Of a DNA stretch of 64,000 nt, positions 24,970 through 37,347 are shown piece by piece (the stretch's first letter is position 1; each line of letters begins with the position of its first letter). The stretch covers positions 124,001 through 188,000 of the forward strand of contig NZ_JAGGPT010000005.1 in assembly GCF_018613715.1 (NCBI RefSeq), read 5' to 3'. The stretch is from Chryseobacterium sp. ISL-6. GTDB lineage: Bacteria; Bacteroidota; Bacteroidia; Flavobacteriales; Weeksellaceae. The notes under the pieces were generated by a model. It was not told where the DNA came from. It made no database searches and saw nothing but the letters and a program-made list of their open reading frames with translations. Position numbers and translations under genes: made by a program.

Positions 24970-27900
24970 ATGAGTAAAACAACAGTAACAACTAGGGGAA
25001 ATCAGAGAATTAATTTCTCATCAGCGAAAGGAAAAATTATTACTCCTGACTTCTTGGATATCCAATTAGAGTCTTTTAAAGAGTTTTTCCAGCTTGATAC
25101 CCTTCCTGAAGACAGGAAAAAAGAAGGTCTGCATAAGACTTTCCAGGAAAATTTCCCAATTACAGATTCAAGAAACCAATTCGTATTGGAATTCTTAGAT
25201 TATCTGGTAGATTCTCCACGTTATTCAATCGACGAGTGTGTAGAAAGAGGTTTAACGTATTCCGTTCCTCTTAAAGCAAGACTTAAGTTGTATTGTACAG
25301 ACCCTGAGCACGAGGATTTCCAAACAGTAGTTCAGGACGTATATTTAGGTCCGGTTCCTTATATGACACCTAGTGGTTCTTTCATCATCAATGGTGCTGA
25401 GAGAGTTATCGTTACGCAGTTACACCGTTCACCTGGTGTATTCTTCGGGCAAACTTACCACGCAAACGGAACTAAACTTTACTATTCAAGAATTATCCCT
25501 TTCAAAGGATCTTGGATGGAATTTACTACGGATATCAATAGCGTAATGTATGCGTATATTGACCGTAAGAAGAAGTTACCATTAACTACTTTATTAAGAG
25601 CTATCGGATTTGAATCTGATAAAGATATCCTTCAGATCTTCGACCTTGCGGAAGAAGTGAAAGTTTCTAAAGCTGCTCTTAAAAAAGTGGAGGGAAGAAC
25701 ATTAGCTGCGAGAGTATTGAACACTTGGTTCGAAGATTTCGTAGATGAAGACACTGGTGAGGTTGTTTCTATCGAAAGAAATGAAATTATCCTGGATAGA
25801 GAAACTGTTCTTGAAAAAGAGCATTTAGATCTTATTCTTGATGCTGGTGTGAAATCTATCTTGATCCACAAAGAAAACAGCAATGAATTCTCTATCATCC
25901 AGAATACATTACAGAAAGACCCTACTAACTCTGAAAAAGAAGCAGTAGAATATATTTACCGTCAGTTAAGAAATGCAGATCCACCAGATGAGGAAACAGC
26001 TAGAGGAATTATTGAAAAATTATTCTTCTCTGAGCAGAGATACTCATTAGGAGAAGTAGGACGTTACAGATTGAACAAAAAATTAGGTCTTAATATTCCT
26101 ACAACAACTGAAGTTCTTACAAAAGAAGATATTATCGCTATTGTAAGACACTTAATTGAATTGGTAAATTCAAAAGCAGAGGTAGATGATATTGACCACC
26201 TTTCTAACAGAAGAATTAAAACTGTTGGAGAGCAGTTAGCAGGACAATTCGGTGTAGGTCTTTCAAGAATTGCCAGAACGATTAAGGAAAGAATGAACGT
26301 TAGAGATAACGAGATCTTTACTCCTCTTGATTTGGTGAATGCTAAGACTTTAACATCAGTTATTAACTCATTCTTTGGTACCAACCAGCTTTCTCAGTTC
26401 ATGGACCAAACCAACCCATTGTCAGAGATCACGCACAAGCGTAGACTTTCTGCCCTAGGACCTGGTGGTTTATCAAGAGAAAGAGCAGGTTTCGAGGTTC
26501 GTGACGTTCACCATACTCACTATGGAAGAATTTGTCCGATTGAAACTCCAGAAGGACCAAACATTGGTTTGATCTCTTCTTTAGGTATCTATGCTAAAAT
26601 TAACAACTTAGGTTTCATCGAAACTCCATATAGAAAAGTAGAGAACAGTAAGATCGATCTTGATGCTGCTCCTATTTATCTGAATGCAGAAGACGAAGAA
26701 GATAAAGTTATTGCTCAGGCAAACGTTGAATTGAATGATAATGGTGAATTCTTAACTGAAAGAATTATTGCGAGACTAGATGGAGATTATCCGGTAGTTG
26801 AGCCATCTGAAGTTAATCTTATCGATGTTGCACCAAACCAGATCTCTGGTATTTCAGCTTCATTAATTCCATTCTTGGAACATGATGATGCGAACCGTGC
26901 ATTGATGGGATCAAACATGATGCGTCAGGCAGTTCCTCTATTGAAGCCACAAGCTCCAATCGTGGGTACGGGTCTGGAACAACAAGTTGCGAAAGATTCT
27001 AGAATTTTGATCAATGCTGAAGGTAATGGTACTGTAGAGTATGTAGATGCTGATCAAATTACTATTAAATATGAAAGAAGCGATGACGAAGATTTAGTAT
27101 CATTCGAATCTGCTACGAAAACATATAAACTGACTAAGTTTAGAAAAACCAACCAGAGTACAACTATTACATTGAGACCAAACGTAAGAATTGGTGAAAC
27201 TGTAGAAAAAGGACAGGTACTTTGTGATGGTTATGCTACTGAAAACGGAGAATTGGCTCTTGGTAGAAACTTAGTGGTTGCGTTCATGCCTTGGAAAGGA
27301 TATAACTTTGAGGATGCGATCGTAATCAATGAAAAAGTAGTTCGTGAAGACTGGTTTACTTCGATCCACGTGGATGAATATTCTCTTGAAGTTCGTGATA
27401 CCAAATTAGGTATGGAAGAATTGACAGCAGATATTCCAAACGTTTCAGAAGAAGCAACTAAAGATCTTGATGAAAACGGGATGATCAGAATTGGTGCTGA
27501 AGTGAAGCCTGGTGATATTATGATCGGTAAGATCACACCTAAAGGTGAATCTGACCCAACTCCTGAAGAAAAACTTCTTAGAGCGATTTTCGGTGACAAA
27601 GCTGGTGATGTAAAAGATGCTTCATTAAAAGCAGATTCTTCATTAAGAGGTGTTGTTATCAACAAGAAATTGTTCTCTAGAAATATTAAAGATAAAAAGA
27701 AAAGAACTGAAGAAAAACTTAAACTTGAAGAAATTGAAAACACTTACAAGGCTAAGTTTGATGAGTTGAGAAATACTTTAATTGAAAAATTAAATACACT
27801 TGTAAGCGGTAAAACTTCTCAAGGGGTTACTAATGACCTTGACGAGGAAATTATCGGAAAAGGAGTGAAATTTACTCATAAATTATTGACTTCAGTTGAA

Positions 27901-28791
27901 GATTACGTTAACGTTAGCGGTGCAGATTGGACTGTTGATAATGATAAAAATGAATTGATCAAACAATTAATTCATAATTATAAAATCAAGTTCAACGATA
28001 TCCAAGGGGTTAAAAACCGTGAGAAATTTGCAATTTCTATCGGAGATGAGCTTCCAGCAGGTATCATGAAGTTAGCTAAGGTTTATATTGCTAAAAAACG
28101 TAAACTGAATGTAGGAGATAAAATGGCAGGACGTCACGGTAACAAAGGTATCGTTTCGAGAATCGTTCGTGAAGAAGATATGCCATTCTTAGAAGATGGA
28201 ACACCAGTAGATATCGTATTGAATCCACTTGGGGTACCTTCTCGTATGAACATCGGACAGATTTATGAAACAGTTCTTGGATGGGCTGGTCAGAAATTAG
28301 GAATGACGTTCGCTACACCAATCTTCGATGGAGCAACTCTTGATCAGATTACTGAATATACTGAAAAGGCAAGTCTTCCTAAATTTGGTAACACTCACCT
28401 TTATGATGGTGGTACTGGAGAAAGATTTACTCAGCCTGCAACAGTAGGGGTAATCTATATGTTGAAACTAGGACACATGGTAGATGACAAGATGCACGCA
28501 CGTTCTATTGGTCCTTACTCATTAATTACTCAGCAGCCGTTAGGAGGTAAAGCTCAATTCGGGGGTCAGAGATTTGGAGAGATGGAGGTTTGGGCTCTTG
28601 AAGCATTCGGAGCATCAAATATCTTGAGAGAAATCTTGACTGTGAAGTCAGATGACGTGATTGGTAGAGCAAAAACTTATGAAGCAATTGCAAAAGGTGA
28701 ATCTATGCCTGAACCAGGTATTCCGGAATCATTCAATGTATTACTTCACGAGTTACAAGGACTTGGACTTGATGTAAGACTAGAGGAATAA
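24970..28791 (+). CDS. rpoB: DNA-directed RNA polymerase subunit beta
   Basis: This 1273-aa protein is the beta subunit. The rifampicin-region motif [20 protein letters not shown] is at about 470-490, followed by [20 protein letters not shown], the lineage-normal fork loops, and the C-terminal [18 protein letters not shown] that contacts beta'. The coiled-coil segment [20 protein letters not shown] (about 915-935) is in the usual insertion region. It starts at ATG 24970 ([20 protein letters not shown]). Confidence 0.97.
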   Translation: MSKTTVTTRGNQRINFSSAKGKIITPDFLDIQLESFKEFFQLDTLPEDRKKEGLHKTFQENFPITDSRNQFVLEFLDYLVDSPRYSIDECVERGLTYSVPLKARLKLYCTDPEHEDFQTVVQDVYLGPVPYMTPSGSFIINGAERVIVTQLHRSPGVFFGQTYHANGTKLYYSRIIPFKGSWMEFTTDINSVMYAYIDRKKKLPLTTLLRAIGFESDKDILQIFDLAEEVKVSKAALKKVEGRTLAARVLNTWFEDFVDEDTGEVVSIERNEIILDRETVLEKEHLDLILDAGVKSILIHKENSNEFSIIQNTLQKDPTNSEKEAVEYIYRQLRNADPPDEETARGIIEKLFFSEQRYSLGEVGRYRLNKKLGLNIPTTTEVLTKEDIIAIVRHLIELVNSKAEVDDIDHLSNRRIKTVGEQLAGQFGVGLSRIARTIKERMNVRDNEIFTPLDLVNAKTLTSVINSFFGTNQLSQFMDQTNPLSEITHKRRLSALGPGGLSRERAGFEVRDVHHTHYGRICPIETPEGPNIGLISSLGIYAKINNLGFIETPYRKVENSKIDLDAAPIYLNAEDEEDKVIAQANVELNDNGEFLTERIIARLDGDYPVVEPSEVNLIDVAPNQISGISASLIPFLEHDDANRALMGSNMMRQAVPLLKPQAPIVGTGLEQQVAKDSRILINAEGNGTVEYVDADQITIKYERSDDEDLVSFESATKTYKLTKFRKTNQSTTITLRPNVRIGETVEKGQVLCDGYATENGELALGRNLVVAFMPWKGYNFEDAIVINEKVVREDWFTSIHVDEYSLEVRDTKLGMEELTADIPNVSEEATKDLDENGMIRIGAEVKPGDIMIGKITPKGESDPTPEEKLLRAIFGDKAGDVKDASLKADSSLRGVVINKKLFSRNIKDKKKRTEEKLKLEEIENTYKAKFDELRNTLIEKLNTLVSGKTSQGVTNDLDEEIIGKGVKFTHKLLTSVEDYVNVSGADWTVDNDKNELIKQLIHNYKIKFNDIQGVKNREKFAISIGDELPAGIMKLAKVYIAKKRKLNVGDKMAGRHGNKGIVSRIVREEDMPFLEDGTPVDIVLNPLGVPSRMNIGQIYETVLGWAGQKLGMTFATPIFDGATLDQITEYTEKASLPKFGNTHLYDGGTGERFTQPATVGVIYMLKLGHMVDDKMHARSIGPYSLITQQPLGGKAQFGGQRFGEMEVWALEAFGASNILREILTVKSDDVIGRAKTYEAIAKGESMPEPGIPESFNVLLHELQGLGLDVRLEE

Positions 28792-28871
28792 TTTTAAATT
28801 TTGAGTGTTGAATTTTGATCAGTTCAGAATTTAAATCCAAAATTTATAATCCAAAATCTAAAATCTAAAAA

Positions 28872-31800
28872 ATGTCAAATAAAAATAAATCAAGTAGATT
28901 TAATAAAATAACCATCGGTTTAGCTTCTCCGGAATCCATTCTTCAGGATTCAAGAGGGGAGATCCTAAAACCGGAAACTATTAACTACAGAACGCATAAG
29001 CCTGAAAGAGATGGTTTGTTCTGTGAAAAAATCTTTGGTCCAATTAAAGATTACGAATGTGCTTGTGGAAAGTATAAGAGAATTCGTTATAAGGGGATCG
29101 TTTGTGACCGTTGTGGGGTTGAAGTTACAGAGAAGAAAGTAAGAAGAGAGAGAATTGGACACATTAATCTTGTTGTTCCTATCGCTCATATCTGGTATTT
29201 CCGTTCTTTACCAAACAAAATCGGTTACCTTTTAGGTATTCCTTCTAAAAAATTAGATATGATCATCTACTACGAGAGATACGTAGTAATTCAGCAAGGT
29301 ATTGCTAAAAAATTAGATGGTTCTGATTTTGATAAAATGGAATTCTTAACAGAAGAAGAGTACCTTGATATCATGGAAACTCTTCCTGTTGAAAATCAAT
29401 ATCTTGATGATTCTGATCCAAACAAATTCATCGCTAAAATGGGTGCTGAAGCTGTAGAAGAATTATTAAAGAGAATTGATCTTGATGCATTGTCTTTCGA
29501 TTTGAGACACAAAGCTCACAATGAAGGTTCTAAACAAAGAAGAACTGAAGCTCTTAAAAGATTGAACGTTGTAGAAGCATTGAGAGGTGCAAATACTAGA
29601 ATGATCAACAGACCGGAGTGGATGATCATGCGTGTACTTCCTGTAATACCACCAGAACTGAGACCATTGGTTCCATTGGATGGAGGACGTTTCGCTACTT
29701 CTGACTTAAATGACCTTTACAGAAGAGTTATTATCAGAAACAACCGTTTAAAGAGACTATTGGAGATCAAAGCTCCAGAAGTAATCTTAAGAAACGAGAA
29801 GCGTATGCTTCAGGAATCAGTAGATTCACTATTCGATAATACAAGAAAATCTTCTGCCGTAAAATCTGAATCAAACAGACCATTGAAATCACTTTCAGAT
29901 TCATTGAAAGGTAAGCAAGGTCGTTTCCGTCAGAACTTACTAGGGAAAAGGGTAGATTACTCTGCGCGTTCGGTAATTGTTGTAGGTCCAAACCTAAAAC
30001 TTCACGAATGTGGTATCCCTAAAGATATGGCAGCAGAACTTTACAAACCATTTATCATTAGAAAACTAATTGAAAGAGGGATTGTAAAAACAGTAAAATC
30101 TGCGAAGAGAATTATTGATAGAAAAGAACCTGTAGTTTATGATATCCTTGAAAACGTGATGAAAGGCCACCCGGTTCTATTGAACAGGGCACCTACTCTT
30201 CACAGATTGGGTATTCAGGCTTTCCAACCTAAGATGATCGAAGGTAAAGCTATTCAACTACACCCGTTGGTAACAACAGCCTTCAATGCCGATTTCGATG
30301 GTGACCAGATGGCGGTACACTTACCGTTAGGCCCAGAAGCGATTTTGGAAGCTCAGTTATTGATGTTAGGTTCTCAGAATATTTTGAACCCTGCTAATGG
30401 TTCTCCAATTACAGTACCTTCTCAGGACATGGTTCTTGGTCTTTATTTCATGACTAAAGAATTGAGTTCTACAGAAGATATGAAAGTAAAAGGTGAAGGT
30501 CTTGCATTCTATTCTCCTGAGGAAGCAGAAATTGCTTATGCAGAAGGTAAAGTTTCTTTAAATGCTAAGGTAAGATGTAGACTACCGGTTAAAGAAGATG
30601 GAGAATTAGTAATTAGATTAATTGAAACGACAGTTGGTAGAATTTTGTTCAACCAAATTGTACCTAAACAATCAGGATATATTAATGAACTTCTAACTAA
30701 GAAATCATTAAGAAACGTTATCGGTAAAATTCTTGCAGATACTGACTTCCCTACAACAGTGAAGTTCTTGGACGCAATGAAGGATCTTGGATATTCGAAC
30801 GCATTTAAAGGTGGTCTTTCGTTCTCACTTGGGGATATTGTAGTTCCTGTTGAGAAAAAACAAATGGTCGCTCAGGCAATCGGAACTGTAGATGAAATTA
30901 GAGCCAACTATAACATGGGTCTTATTACAGATACAGAACGTTATAACCAGGTAATTGACGTTTGGACAAACACAAATGCTGGATTAACTGAGATGATCAT
31001 GAGCAGAATGAAAACCGATCAAGGTGGATTCAACTCTGTATATATGATGCTTGATTCTGGTGCGAGGGGGTCTAAAGAACAGATCCGTCAGTTATCAGGG
31101 ATGAGAGGTTTGATGGCAAAACCGCAGAAAGCCGGTTCTACTGGTGCGGAGATCATCGAAAACCCGATCCTTGCAAACTTTAAGGAAGGTCTTTCGATCT
31201 TAGAGTACTTTATCTCTACCCACGGTGCACGTAAGGGTCTTGCGGATACCGCTCTTAAGACTGCCGATGCAGGTTACTTAACAAGAAGATTAGTAGACGT
31301 AGCTCAGGATGTTATCGTTACAGAAGTAGATTGTGGTACTTTAAGAGGTACTGAGGTTACTGCCCTGAAGAAAAATGACGAGATCGTTGAGAAGATCTCT
31401 GAAAGAATTTTAGGTAGAGTTTCTCTTCATAATATCTATGATCCTGAAACAGATGAGTTAATTGCTGAGGCTGATCAGGTGATCAATGAAGAATTAGCTA
31501 AGAGAATTGAAGAAACAGGTTTAGAAGCTGTTGAAGTTCGTTCTCCATTAACTTGTGAAGCTAAGAAAGGTATCTGTGCTAAATGTTACGGTAGAAACTT
31601 GGCAACAGGTAAAGTAATTCACATGGGTGAAGCGGTAGGTGTAATTGGTGCACAATCAATTGGTGAACCGGGAACTCAGTTAACATTGAGAACCTTCCAC
31701 CAAGGGGGTACTGCAGGTAACGTATCAGAAAATCCTTCAATCGTAGCAAGAAGAGATGGTATCGTTGAAATGGATGAAGTAAGAACAATTACTTCTGAAG

Positions 31801-33137
31801 ATGAAAACGGAAACACTGCTGAAGTAGTAGTATCTCGTTCTACGGAATTTAGATTAGTCGCTGATAACGAAACTAAAACACCATTGATGATCGCTAACGT
31901 ACCTTACGGTTCAGTATTGGCGGTAAAACCTGGTGATAAAGTGAAGAAAGGTGATATTATCTGTAAGTGGGATCCGTATAACGCGGTTATCATTGCTGAA
32001 ACTTCTGGTAAAGTAGAATACGAAGATATTATTCAGGGTATTTCATTCCAGTTGGAAATTGACGAACAAACAGGATTCGAAGAGAAAGTAATCTCTGAAT
32101 CTAGAAATAAGAAAGCCGTACCTACCTTGAAGGTGGTAGACTCTAAAGGTGTTGAGCAAAGAGCTTATAATTTACCGGTAGGAGCCCACTTAATGGTAAA
32201 TGATGGTGAAAAAATTAAGGCTGGTAAAGTCTTGATCAAGATCCCAAGAAAATCTGCAAAAGCAGGGGATATCACCGGAGGTCTTCCAAGAGTAACCGAA
32301 TTATTCGAAGCAAGAAACCCTTCAAACCCAGCGGTTGTTACAGAAATTGATGGGGTAGTTTCTTATGGAAAAATTAAGAGAGGTAACCGTGAACTTATTG
32401 TAGAGGCTAAGACAGGAGAAAGAAAAATTTACTTAGTGAAACTTTCTAATCAGATCTTGGTTCAGGAGAATGACTTCGTAAGAGCTGGTTCTCCGCTTTC
32501 TGATGGTTCTATTACTCCAGATGATATCTTAAGAATTAAAGGTCCAACTGCGGTTCAGGAATATCTTGTAAATGAAATTCAGGAAGTTTACCGTCTGCAA
32601 GGGGTAAAAATTGATGATAAGCATTTTGAAATTATCGTAAGACAGATGATGACAAAAGTATCTATCGTTGACGGAGGTGATACTCAATTCCTTGAAGGAG
32701 CTTTAGAACATAAATACGATTTCTTAGAAGAGAACAACAGAGTATTTGGTCTTAAAGTAGTTGTTGAAGCTGGTGAGTCAAAAGAATTCAGACCAGGTCA
32801 GATGATTACAGCAAGAGAACTAAGAGATGAAAACTCTAAACTGAAACGTGAAGATCAAAAACTGGTAGAAGTAAGAGAAGCACTTCCTGCTACAGCAACG
32901 CCTGTATTGCAAGGGATCACAAGAGCAGCTCTTCAAACCAAGTCATTCATGTCTGCAGCATCGTTCCAGGAAACCACTAAGGTTCTTAACGAAGCAGCAG
33001 TTGCTGGGAAAGTAGATTTCCTTAGCGGTCTTAAAGAAAATGTAATTGTAGGACACAGAATTCCTGCAGGTACAGGTCTTAAAGAGTATCAGAGTGTAAT
33101 CGTAGGCTCTAAAAAAGAATTCGAAGATATTAACTAA
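28872..33137 (+). CDS. rpoC: DNA-directed RNA polymerase subunit beta'
   Basis: This 1421-aa protein is the beta' subunit. It has a zinc-binding site with C63, C65, C78 and C81, the catalytic [15 protein letters not shown] with D474, D476 and D478 holding Mg2+, the trigger-loop region ([20 protein letters not shown]) and a second Cys cluster ([13 protein letters not shown]). It lies 80 bases after rpoB across an A/T-rich spacer with short AATCCAAAAT-type direct repeats. A hairpin follows. Confidence 0.97.
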   Translation: MSNKNKSSRFNKITIGLASPESILQDSRGEILKPETINYRTHKPERDGLFCEKIFGPIKDYECACGKYKRIRYKGIVCDRCGVEVTEKKVRRERIGHINLVVPIAHIWYFRSLPNKIGYLLGIPSKKLDMIIYYERYVVIQQGIAKKLDGSDFDKMEFLTEEEYLDIMETLPVENQYLDDSDPNKFIAKMGAEAVEELLKRIDLDALSFDLRHKAHNEGSKQRRTEALKRLNVVEALRGANTRMINRPEWMIMRVLPVIPPELRPLVPLDGGRFATSDLNDLYRRVIIRNNRLKRLLEIKAPEVILRNEKRMLQESVDSLFDNTRKSSAVKSESNRPLKSLSDSLKGKQGRFRQNLLGKRVDYSARSVIVVGPNLKLHECGIPKDMAAELYKPFIIRKLIERGIVKTVKSAKRIIDRKEPVVYDILENVMKGHPVLLNRAPTLHRLGIQAFQPKMIEGKAIQLHPLVTTAFNADFDGDQMAVHLPLGPEAILEAQLLMLGSQNILNPANGSPITVPSQDMVLGLYFMTKELSSTEDMKVKGEGLAFYSPEEAEIAYAEGKVSLNAKVRCRLPVKEDGELVIRLIETTVGRILFNQIVPKQSGYINELLTKKSLRNVIGKILADTDFPTTVKFLDAMKDLGYSNAFKGGLSFSLGDIVVPVEKKQMVAQAIGTVDEIRANYNMGLITDTERYNQVIDVWTNTNAGLTEMIMSRMKTDQGGFNSVYMMLDSGARGSKEQIRQLSGMRGLMAKPQKAGSTGAEIIENPILANFKEGLSILEYFISTHGARKGLADTALKTADAGYLTRRLVDVAQDVIVTEVDCGTLRGTEVTALKKNDEIVEKISERILGRVSLHNIYDPETDELIAEADQVINEELAKRIEETGLEAVEVRSPLTCEAKKGICAKCYGRNLATGKVIHMGEAVGVIGAQSIGEPGTQLTLRTFHQGGTAGNVSENPSIVARRDGIVEMDEVRTITSEDENGNTAEVVVSRSTEFRLVADNETKTPLMIANVPYGSVLAVKPGDKVKKGDIICKWDPYNAVIIAETSGKVEYEDIIQGISFQLEIDEQTGFEEKVISESRNKKAVPTLKVVDSKGVEQRAYNLPVGAHLMVNDGEKIKAGKVLIKIPRKSAKAGDITGGLPRVTELFEARNPSNPAVVTEIDGVVSYGKIKRGNRELIVEAKTGERKIYLVKLSNQILVQENDFVRAGSPLSDGSITPDDILRIKGPTAVQEYLVNEIQEVYRLQGVKIDDKHFEIIVRQMMTKVSIVDGGDTQFLEGALEHKYDFLEENNRVFGLKVVVEAGESKEFRPGQMITARELRDENSKLKREDQKLVEVREALPATATPVLQGITRAALQTKSFMSAASFQETTKVLNEAAVAGKVDFLSGLKENVIVGHRIPAGTGLKEYQSVIVGSKKEFEDIN

Positions 33138-33146
33138 AATGTATAT

Positions 33147-33198
33147 AAAAGTTTCAGGATTCAAGTTTAAATTTTAAATTAGAGGCCTGAAACTTTTT
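33147..33198 (+). terminator. Hairpin between rpoC and the DUF3467 gene
   Basis: AAAAGTTTCAGG pairs with CCTGAAACTTTT around a long AT-rich loop, followed by TTAAAC. Probably a weak terminator or processing site. Confidence 0.5.
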
Positions 33199-33223
33199 AA
33201 ACAAAAAAATATTTAAAGAAAAC

Positions 33224-33532
33224 ATGGACAATCAAAATCAAAATCCACAAGACGGAAACATCAACATCGAACTGAATGAAATGGTAGCTGCTGGTATCTA
33301 TGCTAACTTAGCTTTAGTGAACCACTCTCCATCCGAGTTTGTAGTGGATTTCATCCAATTAATGCCAGGTGTTCAACAAGCTAAAGTGAGATCAAGAATC
33401 ATTCTTGCTCCTCTTCATGCTAAAAGAGTATTATCTGCTCTTCAACAAAACATCGCTAACTACGAGCAACAATTTGGAGAAATCAAAGAAGTTGAGCCTT
33501 TCGTTTTAGGAGGTAACAATGTACAAGCATAA
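33224..33532 (+). CDS. DUF3467 family protein
   Basis: This 102-aa protein matches DUF3467: NIELNEMVAAGIYANLALVN, HSPSEFVVDFIQLMPGV and ARVRSRIILAPLHAKR-like segments. It commonly follows rpoC in Bacteroidota. No biochemical function is known to me. The last ~45 bases of the gene and its terminator are duplicated 5.8 kb downstream (39358-39452). Confidence 0.88.
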   Translation: MDNQNQNPQDGNINIELNEMVAAGIYANLALVNHSPSEFVVDFIQLMPGVQQAKVRSRIILAPLHAKRVLSALQQNIANYEQQFGEIKEVEPFVLGGNNVQA

Positions 33533-33583
33533 GATTTTTCTTAAAATAAATCAGAATGCCTCAATTTATTGAGGCATTTTTTT
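33488..33583 (+). repeat. Direct repeat copy 1 (DUF3467 3' end plus terminator)
   Basis: This ~95-bp segment, from GAAGTTGAGCCTTTCG to the hairpin T run, recurs at 39358-39452 with one deleted base (GGAGG to GAGG), one substitution in the spacer and a slightly shorter T run. The two copies bracket the secreted-protein island. Confidence 0.85.
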
Positions 33584-33585
33584 AT
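33555..33585 (+). terminator. Terminator after the DUF3467 gene
   Basis: AATGCCTCAA-TTT-ATTGAGGCATT hairpin with a T run. Confidence 0.8.
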
Positions 33586-33888
33586 TATATCATGTAAGAT
33601 TAATAATAAAAATTAACCTTAAAAAAATATCTAAAATTCTGATAGGGGTACATAAAAATATTATGGTTGTATTTTTGCCTTTTTTTCCCAGTAAGTAAAT
33701 ACTGATCCGATTACATATCATATTTCAGACTAAAAAGTTCTACTAATATCACGGATTATTTGATATAAAATTGATCTATAAAATAAAGATGGCCGGATTT
33801 TTCCGGCCATCTTTTGCTGTTTTATGATTTTTCTATTCTTCAGTATAGAATTTTTAAACAGTTTTTATATTTAAATAGACATTAAAAA
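33586..33888. other. Intergenic region at the left end of the secreted-protein island
   Basis: AT-rich and without ORFs. A plus-strand TATTTTTG at 33670-33677 lacks a -33 box; with the terminator at 33785-33817 it could make a ~135-nt RNA, which is speculative. Confidence 0.25.
33785..33817 (-). terminator. Terminator of the VTGLTA-repeat gene
   Basis: AAAGATGGCCGG / CCGGCCATCTTT, a perfect 12-bp stem with a 6-base loop and T-rich flanks on both strands. Confidence 0.8.
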
Positions 33889-36096
33889 TTAGTCTTTTAA
33901 AAATTTATTGCTATGCTTTCCATCAGCATCTTCTACTGTAAGGATGTAAGTACCTTGCATAAGTTTTGTAACATCTATTGCAGTATCTTCTGAAACAGTA
34001 CCAGAAGCGACTGGTCTTCCTCCTAAATTAAAGATTTGATATGAAGCTTTCCCTTTGATAGGAGAAACCTTAAGAAAATCTTTTACTGGGTTTGGATATA
34101 ATTTTAATATCGTTGATTCCTTGGTTGTAACAGTTTTTGTTTCAATATCATTTTTCATTGCATTTGCTGAAACTGACGCCATTCTGTTAGAAATTGTACC
34201 ATTATCCTCGTCTTCCACACGTGCACTGCACTTACTGAAGGCTACAATAACATCATCATATTTAGTGTCAAAAGTTACAGTAAGCTCTGTGTAAGGCTGG
34301 CTAGCCGAAATAATATAAGCAACTCCTGCAGCATTTCTACTAGATATGTTACCTGCTGTTCTTAAGAAAGTTCCAGAATTGTTGGTAACCAATGAAGCAT
34401 CACCAGCTATCCCTTTCATTTCTAGTGTTCCTCCACCCTTGGTCGTTATGATTGCTGAATCGTTATTTGCGTACCAAGTTGATTTGAATCCAATATTATT
34501 AACAGGTCTATCGAATACCAGCGTCATACTATTAACATAACCATTCCCCATTCTGAAACGTGCACAGGCATTCCCCATAGTAATTCCATTTTGGGTCTGA
34601 GAAAATGCTGCATAACAACTTGGGTATTTTGCTCTGTTAGTGGTTTTTCTATATACTTTTACTTGCTCGCCTCCGATCATAAGAGTTGTCGGAGCATTGG
34701 GATTTTCAGATATGTTGTAACCAAAGTCTTCTGCAGAATTGCAATTTGCATCTAGGATTTCATCTTCTACTCTTACCGTAAATGAACAAGATTTGTTTCC
34801 AATGTTTACAGTGAATGTAGCCGTACCACTGGATTGAGGAGTTCCTGTGATTTTATAAGTAATAGTACCAGAACCATTATTTAATATTCCAGCTTGTGCT
34901 ACTGCGGTTAATCCTGTTACTCCTGTAGAGTTGATTACCATTTGATTGTAAGTGCTTGATGCACCTCCTTGATAACTGACTACTTTAGTTCCGTTGGATG
35001 TATAACTTTTCTTTCTGTAAGTACCTGTTAATGTACCATTACAATTTAGGCTTGTAACAGTAGGATGGCTTCCTACATTCACTGAGAATGTACAAGTTTG
35101 ATTTCCTATTCTTGCTACAAAATTTGCGGTACCTGCACTAGCGGGAACACCTGAAATTTGATAGGTAATGTTACCATTACCAGAATTTAATACACCGGCA
35201 GTAAGTACTGCGGTCAACCCTGTTACCCCAGTAGAATGTGCTACTTGCGGAGCATGAGCTTTTCCATTACCAGAGAAATATTGTACTATTTTTGCACCAT
35301 TGCTGTTAGCGCCTACTATAAATGATCCTGTTGCTTCTGATGCAGCACAGTTTAAAGAAAGAACACTTCCGTCAGCATCGGTCACATCTACAGAGAAAGT
35401 ACAATTTTGTCCACCAAAAGATACTGTGAAATAAGCTTTTCCTGCACTACTTGGAACACCGTAAATTTGAAGTGAAAGTTTTCCCGGAACTGAATTACCG
35501 GAGTTCAATGTTCCACTATTCAATACAGCAGTTAATCCGGTTACTCCGGTAGAGATTATTTGTTTCTCTAAATAAGGACGTCCGTTACCTCCTGTATATA
35601 GAATATCCTTGCTTCCTGCGCTTGGCATGTTTGCAGAAAAAGTTCCGACAACGGTTGCAGAAGAACAGTCTAAAGAGGCTACCCTTTCGCTGCTTAACGC
35701 CTCTTTTACAGTAACCTGAAATTGAACAGGAGTATTATTGATAACAGTCCAGAAGTATGCTGTACCTACGGCAGAGGGAGTTCCACTTATATTGAACGTA
35801 ATATTCCCCCCAGTTCCGGCATTGGCTACGGCTGTTAATCCTGTTACTCCTTGGGATGCTATACTCATTGCCGAATAAGCTCCCCCAGTGTATGGTACAG
35901 CCAGAGTTCCTGTAGAATATACATTAGCGTAATATTCTGAATTAACAAAATTAACGCTGGTGGGTGAGATCCCTGAAGGCACGATGAATCTGCTTGCCGT
36001 TAATTTTGATGTTTCCATTTTGTTATCAAAATGGATGTCATTAGCCATTGCCAGCGACTGCGCTGAAGCAGCTAACAAAAAAATGATTTTTTTCAT
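33889..36096 (-). CDS. Secreted T9SS protein with four VTGLTA repeats
   Basis: This 735-aa protein has a signal peptide (about 1-18, ..QSLAMA) and four ~100-residue beta-rich repeats with STGVTGLTA-type cores at about 84, 185, 291 and 393. Each ends in a GTxxF..NxxCTFSVxV strand with a conserved Cys pair between repeats (SLxC..xCTF). Next comes a ~200-residue domain (FRMGNGYVNSMTLVFDRPVN) resembling an exported lectin- or carbohydrate-binding-like fold. The C-terminal type A T9SS sorting domain begins LKLYPNPVKDFLKV. It should be secreted and surface-attached; the repeat style suggests an adhesin or putative-Ig stalk (inference). Confidence 0.75.
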   Translation of the reverse strand: MKKIIFLLAASAQSLAMANDIHFDNKMETSKLTASRFIVPSGISPTSVNFVNSEYYANVYSTGTLAVPYTGGAYSAMSIASQGVTGLTAVANAGTGGNITFNISGTPSAVGTAYFWTVINNTPVQFQVTVKEALSSERVASLDCSSATVVGTFSANMPSAGSKDILYTGGNGRPYLEKQIISTGVTGLTAVLNSGTLNSGNSVPGKLSLQIYGVPSSAGKAYFTVSFGGQNCTFSVDVTDADGSVLSLNCAASEATGSFIVGANSNGAKIVQYFSGNGKAHAPQVAHSTGVTGLTAVLTAGVLNSGNGNITYQISGVPASAGTANFVARIGNQTCTFSVNVGSHPTVTSLNCNGTLTGTYRKKSYTSNGTKVVSYQGGASSTYNQMVINSTGVTGLTAVAQAGILNNGSGTITYKITGTPQSSGTATFTVNIGNKSCSFTVRVEDEILDANCNSAEDFGYNISENPNAPTTLMIGGEQVKVYRKTTNRAKYPSCYAAFSQTQNGITMGNACARFRMGNGYVNSMTLVFDRPVNNIGFKSTWYANNDSAIITTKGGGTLEMKGIAGDASLVTNNSGTFLRTAGNISSRNAAGVAYIISASQPYTELTVTFDTKYDDVIVAFSKCSARVEDEDNGTISNRMASVSANAMKNDIETKTVTTKESTILKLYPNPVKDFLKVSPIKGKASYQIFNLGGRPVASGTVSEDTAIDVTKLMQGTYILTVEDADGKHSNKFLKD

Positions 36097-36401
36097 AACT
36101 GAAATTTTTAGGTTAAAAAATTGTATAATAATTTAGTCTGTACAGGTGATTTTTCTAAGGTTGCCAACAAAAATGCATGTGAGGGTAATGCTTTATTTCT
36201 GTTGAAAGCTGTAGCATATAAACATAGTACACCCATACAATTCATCTATGTTTTTTAATATTTATTTTTCAAGAAGATTCTATTGCCATACTTTATTCAG
36301 AATGGTGTAATGTAGACTTGTATCTTATCTATGATCAAATCTGTGAAAAATAGTACAATGAAATAGATCACTTGAATTCTGATCTTTTTAATACTTTTGG
36401 T
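36097..36401. other. Intergenic region between the two VTGLTA genes
   Basis: 305 AT-rich bases. No minus-strand TAnnTTTG with a proper -33, no terminator and no ORF stood out. Confidence 0.3.
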
Positions 36402-37319
36402 TTAATGATTTTCAATGGGTACCTGGATCGTAGCTGCACATGGTACTGAATTTAAAATGCTTATATTGAAAACAGCATAGCCTTGCTGATTGGCAGTTCC
36501 GGTTACTGTAAAATCAAGAGGATTGTTGTTATCAAGTGTTGAAGGAAGAGAGGTGGCAGTTAAGCCTGTAACTCCAGTTGAATTAAATATTTGTCCACCA
36601 GCATAGTTTGCACCATTACCATTGATATAGGGGATTCTTAGTTGCCCTGAAGACGTTCCGCCTACAGTAGTATTTCCGAAGAATTGAGCTTCTCCACACT
36701 TGAAAGCAAAGTTGTTAGCGGAGGTTACTTGTATTTGGAAATGACACGTTTGTCCTCTCAGGGTTATCGCAAAATTAGCAATACCTTCACCACTTGGTAT
36801 ACCATTGATGCTGAGTGCAATGGTGCCACTGTCATTTGCCATGGTACCTGCAGGTGCTGTAGCAGTAAGGCCGGTAACACCTGTAGATGCAATACTGATG
36901 GCTCCGTAAGATTGTCCCTGGCCGGCTGTGTAGTTAATTACTTTGCTTCCCGAGCTGCTAATTCCCGGTTTATAGATTCCTGCAAGAGCTCCATCGCAGG
37001 TTAATGTGAAAGTAGGATCTGTGTTTTTGCAATCATCACATAAGCAGTTGGACCAGCCTGATGGTTTAAAAACCCTGACACAGCTGAGAGTAGAATCATA
37101 CATAATGGTTCCTATTGCTACAGAGCCACCTATTGGGTTGATGAGATTATTAGGATCTGCATTAATAGGCAGTACAAGTCCCATATTATTGGTGGTAGGT
37201 TTGTTGATATCAAGTGCTCCCCTTGGAGTGCTGTTTCCTATTCCGATCTGAGCGGACAGATTGCCCATCGATAATGAATAAATTATACAAATTGCTAAAT
37301 AATAAATTTTTTTTCTCAT
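36402..37319 (-). CDS. Secreted protein: GIGNSTP head plus two VTGLTA repeats
   Basis: This 305-aa protein starts at ATG 37319 (MRKKIYYLAICIIYSLSMGN, signal peptide ending LSAQ); a 22-residue upstream extension was rejected. The mature part opens with IGIGNSTPRGALDINKPTTN, the same head motif as the trio at 20004-21975. It continues with VAIGTIMYDSTLSCVRVF and a CLCDDC cluster, then two repeats with STGVTGLTAT cores like the 735-aa neighbour. There is no T9SS tail, so it may be an accessory or a secreted partner. Domain shuffling between the families is evident. Confidence 0.7.
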   Translation of the reverse strand: MRKKIYYLAICIIYSLSMGNLSAQIGIGNSTPRGALDINKPTTNNMGLVLPINADPNNLINPIGGSVAIGTIMYDSTLSCVRVFKPSGWSNCLCDDCKNTDPTFTLTCDGALAGIYKPGISSSGSKVINYTAGQGQSYGAISIASTGVTGLTATAPAGTMANDSGTIALSINGIPSGEGIANFAITLRGQTCHFQIQVTSANNFAFKCGEAQFFGNTTVGGTSSGQLRIPYINGNGANYAGGQIFNSTGVTGLTATSLPSTLDNNNPLDFTVTGTANQQGYAVFNISILNSVPCAATIQVPIENH

Positions 37320-37347
37320 TGCTTTGTGTTTAAAATTAATTGTTCCT

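Noticed and set aside
27231..27743. A 170-codon ORF antisense to rpoB
   Set aside because: Ser/Ile/Phe-rich translation typical of the mirror frame of a biased gene; no independent support.
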